A DNA stretch of 64,000 nucleotides from Pseudoglutamicibacter albus (GCF_022346425.1 NZ_JAKRCW010000004.1:1-64000), one strand, 5' to 3'; positions 44,914 through 53,837 are shown, counted from the first letter of the stretch. Made by a program: numbers and translations. Notes: a model not told the origin generated them from the letters alone.

Positions 44914-47124
44914 ATGTCATCCAATGATGAACTGGATTCTCAACCGGAAGAACCGGTTGAGAACAGTCAACAAAAGAGGCGTCGCCCAAGCAAGGGCGCA
45001 GGCAAACCGGAACATCCCGGGCACCCTCTAACAGCGGAGAACCGCGAGAGGCGGACCCCTAAACCGACCGCCGGGCAAACGCTGAAGACGGTCGGGCGTA
45101 AAGCCGGCGAGTTCCTCGGCGGACTCAACCGCTACCCACACAACATCCACCCGGCACTCGTTCCCGGCGTGGATGTTGACCACCAGAAAATCCGCTACGG
45201 CGTAGATAAGCCGATGCTCATCACGGTCGGTCTTGCCGTGATCGGTTTTGTGGTCTGGGGTGTTCTCCAGCCTGATCAGGTGCTGTCCTCAACCACAGCC
45301 GCGCTCACCTGGATCATGACTAACCTCGGGTGGATCTTCAACTCGCTGGCGATCGTGCTCGTGATCTACCTTCTGGTGCTCGCTTTCACCAAGTATGGGC
45401 GCATCCCGCTGGGGTTGGAGGGCGATAAGCCTGAATACTCGACGGTTTCGTGGGCGGCGATGCTCTTCGGCGCCGGCATCGGTATCGGTGTGATCTTCTT
45501 CGGCCCATACGAGCCGATGACCTACTACCTCTCCCCTCGCCCCGGCGCATACGATCCAGCCACAGTGGATGCGGTCAAAAAAGCGATGGCGCAGTCAGCG
45601 CTTCACTGGGGCATCAACGCGTGGGCCATCTACGGCATCGTGGGTTTGGCTGTCGCCTATGTTTCCTACCGCCGCGGCCGCGTACCGCTCATGAGCTCGA
45701 TCCTCACGCCACTGTGGGGTGGAACCTCAAGCTCGGTGCGTGCCCGCGTCATCGACGGCCTGGCGATCATCGCAACCCTGTTCGGTACCGCGGCCTCGCT
45801 CGGTATCGGTGCGCTCCAGATCGGCCGAGGCTTCGAACTCGTGACCGGCTGGAGCCCGGGCGCTAATAGGCTCGCGCTCATCATCATCGTGTTGCTGACC
45901 ATCGGAACCATCTGGTCGGCAGTATCGGGTGTGAGCAAGGGTATTAAGCGGCTCTCCAACATCAACCTCGTGTTGGCGCTTGCCCTGGCACTGTTCTTCT
46001 TTGTGGTTGGCCCTACCGTCTTTTTGGTCAACGTGATCCCTGGCGTTGTGGCGACCTACTTCGCTGAACTGCCTACGATGCTCGCGGCCACGACCGCTGA
46101 TTCCCCGGAGATGAACGCGTTCCTCTCCGCATGGACCACGTTCTATTGGGCCTGGTGGGTTTCCTGGGCGCCATTCGTGGGTGTCTTTGTCGCGAAGATC
46201 TCCAAGGGCCGCACGGTCCGCCAGTTCGTGGTCGGCGTCCTGGCGATCCCGTCCTCGATCATCATCCTCGCGTTCACGATCCTCGGCGGCACCGCGATCT
46301 ATCTGCAGCGCAGCACAGGTGATATCGCTGCCGGCGACGACATCAATAAACTGCCCGCCCCTGAAGACATCTTCTTCGTGGTGCTTGAGCACCTCCCGGG
46401 AGCGCAGTTTGTGGCCCCGATCGTGATTGTGATGCTCGCGGTCTTCTTCATCACGACCTCGGACTCCGCTTCGATCGTGAACTCCCAGCTGTCCCAGCGC
46501 GGCAACCCGCACCCTAAGCGCTGGATTACCGCGTTCTGGGCTATCTTGATGGCAGGCATCGCCGCGGTGATCCTGTTGATGGCCGGTAAGACCGCGTTGC
46601 AAGGCTTGCAGAACCTCATTACGATCACCGCGCTACCGTTCGCGGTGGTGCTCGCGTTGATGGCGATCGCGCTCTATAAAGAGATGCGGACCGACCCGCT
46701 GGTGATCCGCCAGAAGTTCGAAGACGTGGCGCTGTCCAACGCCGTCAAATACGGTATCGAAGAGCACGGCGATAACTTTGAGCTGCGCGTCGTCGAATCC
46801 GATAACGAATACGCGGCCGGCCGCAACTTCGATTCGACCTCGGATGAGTTCACCGACTGGTATGCCCGTACCGACGCCGACGGCAACCCGATCGGCTTCG
46901 ACTACGACTCCGGGCTGTACCTCGATGATGACGGCAAGCCGCTGCCCGCTGAGCAACAGCCTTCCCTGGTCGATCCTGAGACGGGCGACATAGTCATCAC
47001 GCAAGAAGCCCTCGCCGAAGGCATCGACGTTCCAGAAGGCGCAATCGTCGAAGAAGAACCTGATAAGGCCGCTGACGAGGAATCCGCTGGCAACGGCGAC
47101 AAGCCTAAACCGCAAGGCCAGTAA
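44914..47124 (+). CDS. BCCT family transporter (betaine/choline/carnitine type)
   Basis: A 736-residue secondary transporter with twelve helices between about 105 and 600. The family signature AWTTFYWAWWVSWAPFVG near 410 is complete, and FGAGIGIGVIFFGPYEP near 195 matches the substrate/sodium site. It imports glycine betaine or a related osmolyte with Na+ or H+. The ~95-residue basic N-terminus and ~130-residue acidic C-terminus are cytoplasmic and longer than usual, possibly for osmosensing as in Corynebacterium BetP; that is an inference. GAGGAG precedes the ATG. Confidence 0.94.
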   Translation: MSSNDELDSQPEEPVENSQQKRRRPSKGAGKPEHPGHPLTAENRERRTPKPTAGQTLKTVGRKAGEFLGGLNRYPHNIHPALVPGVDVDHQKIRYGVDKPMLITVGLAVIGFVVWGVLQPDQVLSSTTAALTWIMTNLGWIFNSLAIVLVIYLLVLAFTKYGRIPLGLEGDKPEYSTVSWAAMLFGAGIGIGVIFFGPYEPMTYYLSPRPGAYDPATVDAVKKAMAQSALHWGINAWAIYGIVGLAVAYVSYRRGRVPLMSSILTPLWGGTSSSVRARVIDGLAIIATLFGTAASLGIGALQIGRGFELVTGWSPGANRLALIIIVLLTIGTIWSAVSGVSKGIKRLSNINLVLALALALFFFVVGPTVFLVNVIPGVVATYFAELPTMLAATTADSPEMNAFLSAWTTFYWAWWVSWAPFVGVFVAKISKGRTVRQFVVGVLAIPSSIIILAFTILGGTAIYLQRSTGDIAAGDDINKLPAPEDIFFVVLEHLPGAQFVAPIVIVMLAVFFITTSDSASIVNSQLSQRGNPHPKRWITAFWAILMAGIAAVILLMAGKTALQGLQNLITITALPFAVVLALMAIALYKEMRTDPLVIRQKFEDVALSNAVKYGIEEHGDNFELRVVESDNEYAAGRNFDSTSDEFTDWYARTDADGNPIGFDYDSGLYLDDDGKPLPAEQQPSLVDPETGDIVITQEALAEGIDVPEGAIVEEEPDKAADEESAGNGDKPKPQGQ

Positions 47125-47143
47125 CGGCTCAGCGCTTCCGTTT

Positions 47144-47190
47144 AAGGGCTGTGGCCCCAGCATCAGTGATGCTGGGGCCACAGCCCTTTT
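47144..47190. terminator. bidirectional terminator between BCCT and symporter genes
   Basis: A near-perfect stem of about 20 bp (47144-47165 with 47167-47188), ending in CCCTTTT on the plus strand and AAGGG/TTTAA on the other side. Confidence 0.9.
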
Positions 47191-47236
47191 CGCGAGGTTT
47201 CGCGTTCCGTCACTTGACGCCCGAGTAGCGACTGGC

Positions 47237-48826
47237 CTAGTGCTCCGAGGCCTTTTCCGCGCCAGCACCAGTGAAGGCGCGGACCTCCATGATCGCGTGT
47301 TTCGCATCGTGATCTTCGGAAGGCTTGGTGAGGAACGTGCCGAGGATGCCGAGCAAGAACCCGACCGGGATCGAGACGATACCCGGGTTGGATAGCGGGA
47401 AGAACGCGAAGTCCAGGTTCGGGAACATCGAGGTCGGCTTACCCGAAACCGCCGGCGAGAACGTGATCAAGATCAGGGTCGTGAACAAGCCACCGAGCAT
47501 CGACCACAAAGCCCCGCCCGTGTTGAAACGCTTCCAGAACAACGAATACAGGATCACCGGGAGGTTCGCCGAGGCCGCGATAGCGAAAGCCAACGCAACC
47601 AAGAACGCGACATTCTGGCCCAGCGCAACGATGCCGCCGATAATCGAGAGCACACCGATCGCCACAACCGTCAAGCGAGCGACCTTGACCTCCTGGCCAG
47701 GGGTGATCTCGCCCTTCTTGATGACCGAGGTGTAAATGTCGTGCGAGAACGAGGTTGCCGCGGTGATCGCAAGACCAGCCACAACCGCGAGGATCGTTGC
47801 GAACGCGATCGCCGAAACCACGGCCATGAGTACCGGCCCACCGATCTCCAAAGCCAACAGCGGGGCTGCCGCGTTCTCGCCACCCGGGGTGGTCTTCGCC
47901 GTCAGGATGTCCGGACCGACCAGTGCCGCCGCGCCGTAGCCCAGGATCAGGGTCATGACGTAGAAAGCACCAATAATCCAGATGGCCCACACAACCGAAC
48001 GCCGCGCTTCCCTACCCGTCGGCACGGTGTAGAAACGCATCAAAACGTGCGGCAGACCTGCGGTACCCAAGACCAGGCCCAAGCCCAGCGAGATGAAGTC
48101 CAGCGGGTTCGCATACTTCAAACCAGGCATCAAAACGGCCTCGCCCTTCGGCGACTTATCAACCGCCGCCTGCAACAGGTCCGAGAAGTTGCCACCGAAC
48201 TTCGCCATCACAACGATCGAGAGGATCGCCACGCCAAGAACCAACAAGACAGCCTTGATGATCTGCACCCAGGTTGTGCCCTTCATGCCGCCCACGATCA
48301 CGTAGACGATCATCAAGACACCCACGATGATCACAACACTCGCGGTAGCCGCCTTGCCCTCGATACCGAGCAGCAACGCAACCAAGCCACCAGCGCCAGC
48401 CATCTGGGCGATGAGGTAGAAGAAACACACGGCCAGGGTTGTCAGCGATGCCGCCATCCTGACAGGACGCTGACGCAAGCGGAAACTCAGCACGTCTGCC
48501 ATCGTGAACTTACCCGTGTTCCGCAGCAGCTCCGCAACCAGCAACAGAGCCACGAGCCACGCGACGAGGAAGCCGATCGAATACAGGAAGCCGTCATAGC
48601 CGGCTACCGCGATCGCACCCACAATGCCCAGGAATGACGCCGCCGAAAGGTAGTCACCCGCAATGGCCACACCGTTCTGTGGGCCGGAGAAAGACCTCGA
48701 ACCGGTATAGAACTCATCAGCTGAGGAACCTTTACGTGAAACACGGAAAACAATGTAGAGGGTCACCGCAACAAACAGACCGAAAACGATCATGTTGATG
48801 ACCGGGTTAATCTGATCGATGATCAC
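47237..48826 (-). CDS. sodium/solute symporter, cation-acetate symporter type
   Basis: A 529-residue SSS-family transporter with thirteen predicted helices. The start DEFYTGSRSFSGPQNGVAIAGDYLSAASFLG (split by family as the first core motif) near 38-65, GLPHVLMRFYTVP near 253 and SFSHDIYTS near 350 match ActP/MctC monocarboxylate symporters. It probably imports acetate, propionate or pyruvate. It follows a DUF485 gene with a four-base overlap (ATGA), the same pair as in E. coli yjcH-actP and Corynebacterium mctC. A possible CRP/GlxR site lies upstream of the pair. Confidence 0.93.
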   Translation of the reverse strand: MIIDQINPVINMIVFGLFVAVTLYIVFRVSRKGSSADEFYTGSRSFSGPQNGVAIAGDYLSAASFLGIVGAIAVAGYDGFLYSIGFLVAWLVALLLVAELLRNTGKFTMADVLSFRLRQRPVRMAASLTTLAVCFFYLIAQMAGAGGLVALLLGIEGKAATASVVIIVGVLMIVYVIVGGMKGTTWVQIIKAVLLVLGVAILSIVVMAKFGGNFSDLLQAAVDKSPKGEAVLMPGLKYANPLDFISLGLGLVLGTAGLPHVLMRFYTVPTGREARRSVVWAIWIIGAFYVMTLILGYGAAALVGPDILTAKTTPGGENAAAPLLALEIGGPVLMAVVSAIAFATILAVVAGLAITAATSFSHDIYTSVIKKGEITPGQEVKVARLTVVAIGVLSIIGGIVALGQNVAFLVALAFAIAASANLPVILYSLFWKRFNTGGALWSMLGGLFTTLILITFSPAVSGKPTSMFPNLDFAFFPLSNPGIVSIPVGFLLGILGTFLTKPSEDHDAKHAIMEVRAFTGAGAEKASEH

Positions 48827-49209
48827 GCCGCACCATCCTTATTCGACTCTGAAGCGGCGCGTTCCTCATCGGCCAAAAGCGCGCCCGATTCCATGCGTTC
48901 ACCAAGCGTTGTGGCCAACGGGTCATATTTCTTATCCGCCCACCGGCGGTACAGGGTTGTGATGATGAACGTCGTGGCCACCTGCGCCAAACCAAACAGC
49001 AAGGCGACGTTGATGAGTCCGAAAACCTTGATCCCAAAGAAGCCCGGGGCGTAGCTAGCAAGCACGATGTAGATGACGTACCAGACCAGGAAGATCACTG
49101 ACATGGGTGCGATGAACCGCATGAAGGAACGTTTCAGGTTCTGAAACTCCTGGGAGTCACGAACCGCGATACTCCGTTCCGCGAGATCATCGTAGGATTT
49201 CTGCTCCAT
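48823..49209 (-). CDS. DUF485 domain-containing membrane protein
   Basis: A 128-residue protein with two helices (about 35-57 and 68-92), characteristic of DUF485. FMRFIAPMSVIFLVWYVIYIVL and the second helix FGLINVALLFGLAQVATTF fit the family. It is presumed to be a partner subunit or assembly factor of the following symporter. AAGGA lies upstream of ATG 49209. Its stop overlaps the symporter start. Confidence 0.92.
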   Translation of the reverse strand: MEQKSYDDLAERSIAVRDSQEFQNLKRSFMRFIAPMSVIFLVWYVIYIVLASYAPGFFGIKVFGLINVALLFGLAQVATTFIITTLYRRWADKKYDPLATTLGERMESGALLADEERAASESNKDGAA

Positions 49210-49251
49210 GAGCGGTCCTTACCTCGAGGAGAAAGTAGATGACAAACAAAA

Positions 49252-49267
49252 TGTGACTTGCATCACG
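49252..49267 (-). promoter_or_regulatory. candidate CRP/GlxR-type binding site
   Basis: TGTGACTTGCATCACG matches TGTGA-n6-TCACA with one mismatch. It lies 43 bases before the DUF485 start, near where a -35 box would be. GlxR controls the equivalent mctC pair in Corynebacterium; a cAMP-dependent control here is an inference. The site is also about 85 bases before the divergent DUF4245 gene. Confidence 0.5.
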
Positions 49268-49351
49268 TTTCGTTGATTGGAATCTACCCATTCTTCACAC
49301 GAAATTCCATAACCAGTTCGTGTAGTGCCCAATATGGGGGACAATGGAGCC

Positions 49352-50017
49352 GTGCTTGAGAAATCTGACGACGCAAAACACAACGCTGAGCCTCCAGCAA
49401 CTGAGACCCCCAGCGCTGAGCGTTCGCCCCTCCCCGGAGAGCCGGGTTTCAAGGCGCCGCTGACTGAGAAGCAGGCCAAACGCGCCAACCAGACCATCAA
49501 GGGCATGATCATCTCCACCGCCCTGACGATCCTCGTGGTGATCCCCGTCATCCTTCTCAACCCGGCGAACAGGCAGCACGAATACAACGACCGCGTCAAC
49601 GTCGAAGAAATCGCGAAACAAACCAAGGAAACCCTCGATTTCGATGCGATCGCACCAGATCTACCAGAGGGCTGGTACGTCAACTACGCCCGCTGGAACC
49701 CAGGCACCGCTGACGGTGTAGCGTTCTGGGACCTCGGCGTCGTGATCCGCGATGAGGCCTTCGCCGCCGTCAAGCAAACGGATAAAGCCAACGACTCCTG
49801 GGTCACCCTGGCAACCGACGGCTCCGTCCCGACCGGCAAGAAGCACAACGTCGACGGCACCGAGTGGACCGAACGTGCAACCGGCGGCAAGGGAGACAAC
49901 GCCAGAACCAGCTGGGTCGCAAAGATCAACGGCTTCACCTACGTCATCACCATGAAAAACGACGTGGCCGAACACCTGCCTGAGGTCGCCCAGAACATTC
50001 AGAAGTCAGCGCCCTAA
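49352..50017 (+). CDS. DUF4245 family membrane-anchored protein
   Basis: A 221-residue actinobacterial protein of unknown function. A Pro/Glu-rich cytoplasmic N-terminus (1-45), one helix (about 50-72) and an exported DUF4245 domain with LPEGWYVNYARWNPG, VAFWDLGVV and a C-terminal VAEHLPEVAQNI helix are seen. In many actinobacteria it lies beside glpX or fumC, as here. The start is uncertain: GTG 49352 has a purine-rich GGGGGA, ATG 49334 and GTG 49325 are alternatives. A 17-bp repeat follows the stop. Confidence 0.82.
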   Translation: MLEKSDDAKHNAEPPATETPSAERSPLPGEPGFKAPLTEKQAKRANQTIKGMIISTALTILVVIPVILLNPANRQHEYNDRVNVEEIAKQTKETLDFDAIAPDLPEGWYVNYARWNPGTADGVAFWDLGVVIRDEAFAAVKQTDKANDSWVTLATDGSVPTGKKHNVDGTEWTERATGGKGDNARTSWVAKINGFTYVITMKNDVAEHLPEVAQNIQKSAP

Positions 50018-50018
50018 A

Positions 50019-50069
50019 CAGGCCCGTAACCGCGGCAGGCCCGTAACCGCTGCGCCATAGCCGCACCCT
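50019..50069. repeat. 17-bp tandem repeat just after the DUF4245 stop codon
   Basis: Units 50019-50035 and 50036-50052 are 16 of 17 identical; a decayed third follows. They carry TAA at 50027 and 50044 and TAG at 50058; with the gene's own TAA at 50015, all three frames are closed within 46 bases. Confidence 0.85.
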
Positions 50070-50166
50070 TCGTCGATTCCGCCCACTTACCGCCCTATCA
50101 TGGGCTTGAATCGCCCTTCACCACAACCGCTCTTCATCATGAGGGGCCTGTCACCACGAGGACACC

Positions 50167-50787
50167 ATGCCAGCAACCAACCCAACTCTCACCCCGGACC
50201 AAGCCCTTGAGACCCTGCTTCAGGGTGCCGAGCGCGCCGCTTTAGACCGCCCGCTTCGCCCTAATTCGGATAAATCCCGCCGCGAACTTCTGCGTAAAGA
50301 GCAACACCCGATCGCCGCGGTCGTAGGGTGCTCGGATTCCCGGGTGCCCATGGAGTACGCCTTCGATGTGGGCTACGGCGACCTGTTCGCGATCCGTACC
50401 GCTGGCCACGCTTTGGGCGAGACCGTGATCGGTTCGATCGAGTTCGCGGTCGAGGTGCTCAAGGTCCCGTTGGTTTTGGTGCTCGGCCACACCTCCTGTG
50501 GCGCGGTCGAAGCCGCGAAGGCAACGCTGGATTCAGGGGACACTCCCCCAGGTAGCATCGCCTCGCTCGTTGAGCGCATCCTCCCGTCCGTGGTTCAGGC
50601 CCGCGAGGACGCGAACACTCCGGGCCTGAGCGGCGCTGTTGAAATCCACACCCGGCGCACCGTCAAAATTCTGCGTGAGCTTTCCCAGGTGCTCTACCGT
50701 GCCGAAAAGTCCGGCAAGGTGAAGATTGTGGGTGCCGTGTACTCGCTCGATACGGGCACGGTCAAGCTCGTCGACTCTGAGCGGTAA
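50167..50787 (+). CDS. beta-class carbonic anhydrase
   Basis: A 206-residue zinc enzyme for reversible hydration of CO2. The zinc ligands are in CSDSR near 55-59 and HTSCGA near 107-112, and the FAIRTAGH strand follows CSDSR at the usual distance. Bicarbonate would serve biotin carboxylases and PurK. GAGGA lies upstream of the ATG. Its stop codon forms part of the TAAGAT box that probably drives fumC, ten bases downstream. Confidence 0.95.
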   Translation: MPATNPTLTPDQALETLLQGAERAALDRPLRPNSDKSRRELLRKEQHPIAAVVGCSDSRVPMEYAFDVGYGDLFAIRTAGHALGETVIGSIEFAVEVLKVPLVLVLGHTSCGAVEAAKATLDSGDTPPGSIASLVERILPSVVQAREDANTPGLSGAVEIHTRRTVKILRELSQVLYRAEKSGKVKIVGAVYSLDTGTVKLVDSER

Positions 50788-50790
50788 GAT
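50785..50790 (+). promoter_or_regulatory. -10 box for near-leaderless fumC
   Basis: TAAGAT, 13-8 bases before ATG 50798, built partly from the stop codon of the carbonic anhydrase gene. fumC has no clear Shine-Dalgarno site. Confidence 0.45.
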
Positions 50791-50797
50791 TTGAGAT

Positions 50798-52219
50798 ATG
50801 GCTGAAACACCTAAATTCCGCACTGAACATGACACGATGGGCGAGGTCCTCGTACCGATTGATGCTCTGTACCGAGCACAGACCCAGCGTGCAGTTGAGA
50901 ACTTCCCGATCTCCGGTAAAACCCTTGAGCCGCAGCATATCCACGCTCTCGCACAGGTTAAGCGCGCGGCAGCTCTGGCGAACCTCGAGCTCGGCGTGAT
51001 TTCGCAGGAGATCGCTGACGCGATCCTCCACGCAGCTGACGAGATCATCGCCGGTAAGCACGATGACCAGTTCCCGATCGACGTGTTCCAGACCGGCTCC
51101 GGAACGTCTTCGAACATGAACACCAACGAGGTCATCGCTGAGTTGGCTACCCGCGAGCTGAAGGCCAACGGCTCCGAGACCCAGGTCCACCCAAACGACC
51201 ACGTCAACGCTTCCCAGTCCTCCAACGATGTGTTCCCAACTTCTGTTCACGTCGCTGTCACTGGCGCGCTCATCAACGACCTCATCCCGGCGTTGAAGTA
51301 CCTCTCCGAGGCGCTTGAGAAGAAACGTGTTGAGTGGAAGGACGTCGTCAAGTCCGGCCGCACCCACCTCATGGACGCAACCCCGGTCACGATGGGTCAG
51401 GTCTTCGGTGGCTACGCAGCACAGGTCGCCTACGGCATCGAACGCATCGAGTCTTCCCTGCCACGCGTAGCTGAGGTCCCACAGGGCGGTACCGCGGTTG
51501 GCACGGGCATCAACACCCCAGAGGGCTTCCCCGAGAAGGTCATTGCTAACCTCGCGGAAAACACCGGGCTTCCAATCACCGAGGCCCGCAACCACTTCGA
51601 GGCACAAGCTAACCGAGACGGCCTCGTCGAGGCCTCGGGTCAGTTGCGCAACATCGCCTACTCGCTGTTGAAGATCAACAACGATCTGCGCTGGATGGGT
51701 TCCGGCCCGAACACCGGCCTGGGCGAGCTGCACATCCCAGACCTTCAGCCAGGCTCCTCCATCATGCCGGGCAAGGTCAACCCCGTGATTTGCGAGGCCT
51801 CTTCCATGGTGTGCGCGCAGGTCATCGGTAACGACACGACCATCTCGCTGTCCTCGACCAACGGTGCGTTCGAGCTCAACGTCGGCATCCCAGTCATGGC
51901 TGCCAACCTGCTCGAATCGATCCGCCTGCTCACCAACACCGCCCGCGTGATGGTAGACAAGATGATCAACGACCTCACCGTCAACAAGGAGCGTGCACGC
52001 TTCCTGGCTGAGGCCTCCCCATCCGTGGTGACCCCGTTGAACAAGTACATCGGCTACGAAAACGCCGCGAAGATCGCCAAGAAGGCCGTTGCTGAAGGCA
52101 TGACGGTGCGCGAAGCGACCGTTGCGCTCGGTTTCGTTGGCGAAGGCGAGGGCAAGGTATCCGAGGCTGACCTCGACAAGGCACTCGACGTCACCACGAT
52201 GACCGGCCGCTTCAACTAA
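50798..52219 (+). CDS. fumC: class II fumarate hydratase
   Basis: A 473-residue iron-independent fumarase, hydrating fumarate to malate in the TCA cycle. The signature [11 protein letters not shown] near 323, [15 protein letters not shown] near 97 and the catalytic [13 protein letters not shown] near 186 are intact. The length is typical. It is downstream of carbonic anhydrase but may have its own promoter. Two hairpins follow the stop. The long frame on the opposite strand is a codon-bias shadow. Confidence 0.97.
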   Translation: MAETPKFRTEHDTMGEVLVPIDALYRAQTQRAVENFPISGKTLEPQHIHALAQVKRAAALANLELGVISQEIADAILHAADEIIAGKHDDQFPIDVFQTGSGTSSNMNTNEVIAELATRELKANGSETQVHPNDHVNASQSSNDVFPTSVHVAVTGALINDLIPALKYLSEALEKKRVEWKDVVKSGRTHLMDATPVTMGQVFGGYAAQVAYGIERIESSLPRVAEVPQGGTAVGTGINTPEGFPEKVIANLAENTGLPITEARNHFEAQANRDGLVEASGQLRNIAYSLLKINNDLRWMGSGPNTGLGELHIPDLQPGSSIMPGKVNPVICEASSMVCAQVIGNDTTISLSSTNGAFELNVGIPVMAANLLESIRLLTNTARVMVDKMINDLTVNKERARFLAEASPSVVTPLNKYIGYENAAKIAKKAVAEGMTVREATVALGFVGEGEGKVSEADLDKALDVTTMTGRFN

Positions 52220-52246
52220 GCGCCCTCGAGTTTCGACTCGACACAT

Positions 52247-52284
52247 TTCAAGTGCCACAACCGGATACGGTTGCGGCACTTGAA
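52247..52284 (+). terminator. first hairpin after fumC
   Basis: A 10-bp stem (52247-52256 with 52275-52284) plus six further pairs inside after one mismatch. It has no T-tract, so it may be a stability element rather than a terminator. Confidence 0.6.
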
Positions 52285-52289
52285 CTCGA

Positions 52290-52338
52290 CAGCCCCGCGG
52301 GCGCTCACCACAACGGTGGGTGCCCGCGGGGCTGTTTT
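52290..52338 (+). terminator. intrinsic terminator of fumC
   Basis: A 13-bp perfect stem (52290-52302 with 52322-52334) continued by seven inner pairs (two G-T), a 5-base loop and TTTTA. Confidence 0.9.
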
Positions 52339-52344
52339 ACGCGG

Positions 52345-52389
52345 CCTGTTAGGAATGCCCCTGTTAGGAACGTCCCTTTTAGAAAGGGA
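52345..52389. repeat. 15-bp tandem repeat beyond the fumC terminator
   Basis: Three 15-bp units (52345, 52360, 52375); the first two are 12 of 15 identical, the third weaker. They sit just past the prepilin peptidase gene's stop on the opposite strand. Confidence 0.6.
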
Positions 52390-52409
52390 CCGCGCTGAGA
52401 TGGCCGCCG

Positions 52410-52925
52410 CTAGAGCGCGAGCGCGAGCCCTGTTCCGCACAGCATGGCTGGGCCAAACGCGATGAAGGCGCGCGGGTTGCGGGTCGCGATCATCACGATG
52501 AGCGCGTGCACGCCTGCGATCAGGCACATCAACACCCCCGCCAACACAACGTGGCCCCAGCTGACTACCGCACACATCGCACACAACACGGGCGCGAGTT
52601 TCACATCCCCTAAGCCAAGCCCTTGAGCAGTCATCCAGCGAAGCGCGATGAACACCACTGCCCCGCACACGGCGGCCAGGATCCACCGGAGCCCCAGGAA
52701 CGTTCCCGCCCCGATCGAGGCGAACGTGGCGAGCGTGAGGAAGAAAGCGCACGCTGCACTCAGGCGGGCTACCCACACATTCGGGAGCCGATGCGTGCGG
52801 GCATCGATGACCGCCAGAACTACCCCGAAGCCTAAGAACGCAAGGCATGCGCACATCAGCGCGGCGGCCACGATGAGGCCCCATACCGAACCTGAGCCGG
52901 CGTAGGAAAGAATCAGGGTGCGCAT
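52410..52925 (-). CDS. prepilin peptidase (A24 family), short form
   Basis: A 171-residue membrane aspartic protease. The two catalytic aspartates are in VIDARTHRLPN near 46 and GLGLGDVKLAP near 105; about five or six helices are predicted. The N-terminal cytoplasmic methylation domain of full PilD is absent, as in TadV/CpaA-type enzymes. It would process type IV or Flp/Tad pilins, but no pilus genes are in this window. ATG 52925 has a weak ribosome-binding site; the frame is open to 52952. Confidence 0.85.
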   Translation of the reverse strand: MRTLILSYAGSGSVWGLIVAAALMCACLAFLGFGVVLAVIDARTHRLPNVWVARLSAACAFFLTLATFASIGAGTFLGLRWILAAVCGAVVFIALRWMTAQGLGLGDVKLAPVLCAMCAVVSWGHVVLAGVLMCLIAGVHALIVMIATRNPRAFIAFGPAMLCGTGLALAL

Positions 52926-53057
52926 GCTCTCAAGGCTATGCGCACCCTGCAAAGACTCGCTACGGACTGCCCGGTATTGTGGACAGATTCAGCCCGCATC
53001 ACAGTTGTGGACAGGCTAACGCGCGGATTGCTCCCCGGGGTCCGTGCGGAGCGCGGT

Positions 53058-53837
53058 TCAGCAGCCGAAGCGGCGTTGCCGCCGCTGGAAGTCACGCAAC
53101 GCCCTCAGGAAGTCCACGCGCCGGAAATCCGGCCACAAAGCTTCGCAAAAATAGAACTCGGAATAGGCCGACTGCCACATCAAGAAACCGGAGAGGCGCT
53201 GTTCACCTGATGTCCGGATCACCAGGTCCGGGTCAGGCTGGCCCGAGGTGTAGAGATGCTTGGCGATCATATCGGCATCGAGTGCCTTCGCGACCTCGCC
53301 GGCGCTCATACCGCGGGTATCGGCGTCTTCAAGTAAAGCGCGCACCGCATCGACAATCTCGCGGCGGCCACCGTAGCCCACCGCAACATTCACGTGCAGG
53401 CCCCCACGGCCAGCGGTGCTGTCACGCAGCGCACACAACTTCTCGGCAAGCTCGGCAGGCAACACATCCAGCGCCCCGACCGGATGCACGCGCATCGACC
53501 CTTCAGACCCCACCCGGCTCAAGGTCTCGTCGATAATCCGTAGCAGTGCGGCAACCTCAGCCGAGTCGCGGTTGAGGTTATCGGTAGAGAGCATGTAGAG
53601 AGTCACGGTACGGATGCCGATCTCACGGCACCATTCAAGGAAGTCAAGGATCTTATCCGCGCCCGCTTGGTGCCCCGAGGCCGTCGGCGCACCCGCGAGC
53701 TTAGCCCAGCGCCTATTCCCATCGACCATCACGCCGATGTGCCTGGGAAGTTTCGCAGGCTCCAGCTCGCGCGCTAGCCGCCGCTCATACAGGCCATAGA
53801 GGAAACGCGGCGGCCACGAGATCTTCAGTAGCCTCAT
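53058..53837 (-). CDS. uppS: isoprenyl transferase (cis-prenyltransferase)
   Basis: A 259-residue Z-type prenyltransferase condensing isopentenyl diphosphate into a polyprenyl carrier. VMVDGNRRWA near 37 holds the catalytic Asp, and the C-terminal DLVIRTSGEQRLSGF and WPDF motifs are present. Its neighbourhood (greA, DUF4307, mca, small protein, prenyltransferase) matches M. tuberculosis Rv1080c-Rv1086, where Rv1086 makes the short Z,E-farnesyl diphosphate. So a short-chain product is as likely as undecaprenyl diphosphate. The start overlaps the preceding stop by four bases. Confidence 0.9.
   Translation of the reverse strand: MRLLKISWPPRFLYGLYERRLARELEPAKLPRHIGVMVDGNRRWAKLAGAPTASGHQAGADKILDFLEWCREIGIRTVTLYMLSTDNLNRDSAEVAALLRIIDETLSRVGSEGSMRVHPVGALDVLPAELAEKLCALRDSTAGRGGLHVNVAVGYGGRREIVDAVRALLEDADTRGMSAGEVAKALDADMIAKHLYTSGQPDPDLVIRTSGEQRLSGFLMWQSAYSEFYFCEALWPDFRRVDFLRALRDFQRRQRRFGC

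Noticed and set aside
50762-52279. Long open frame (505 codons) on the strand opposite fumC
   Set aside because: It mirrors fumC codon bias, has no domain or ribosome-binding site, and fumC is unmistakable.
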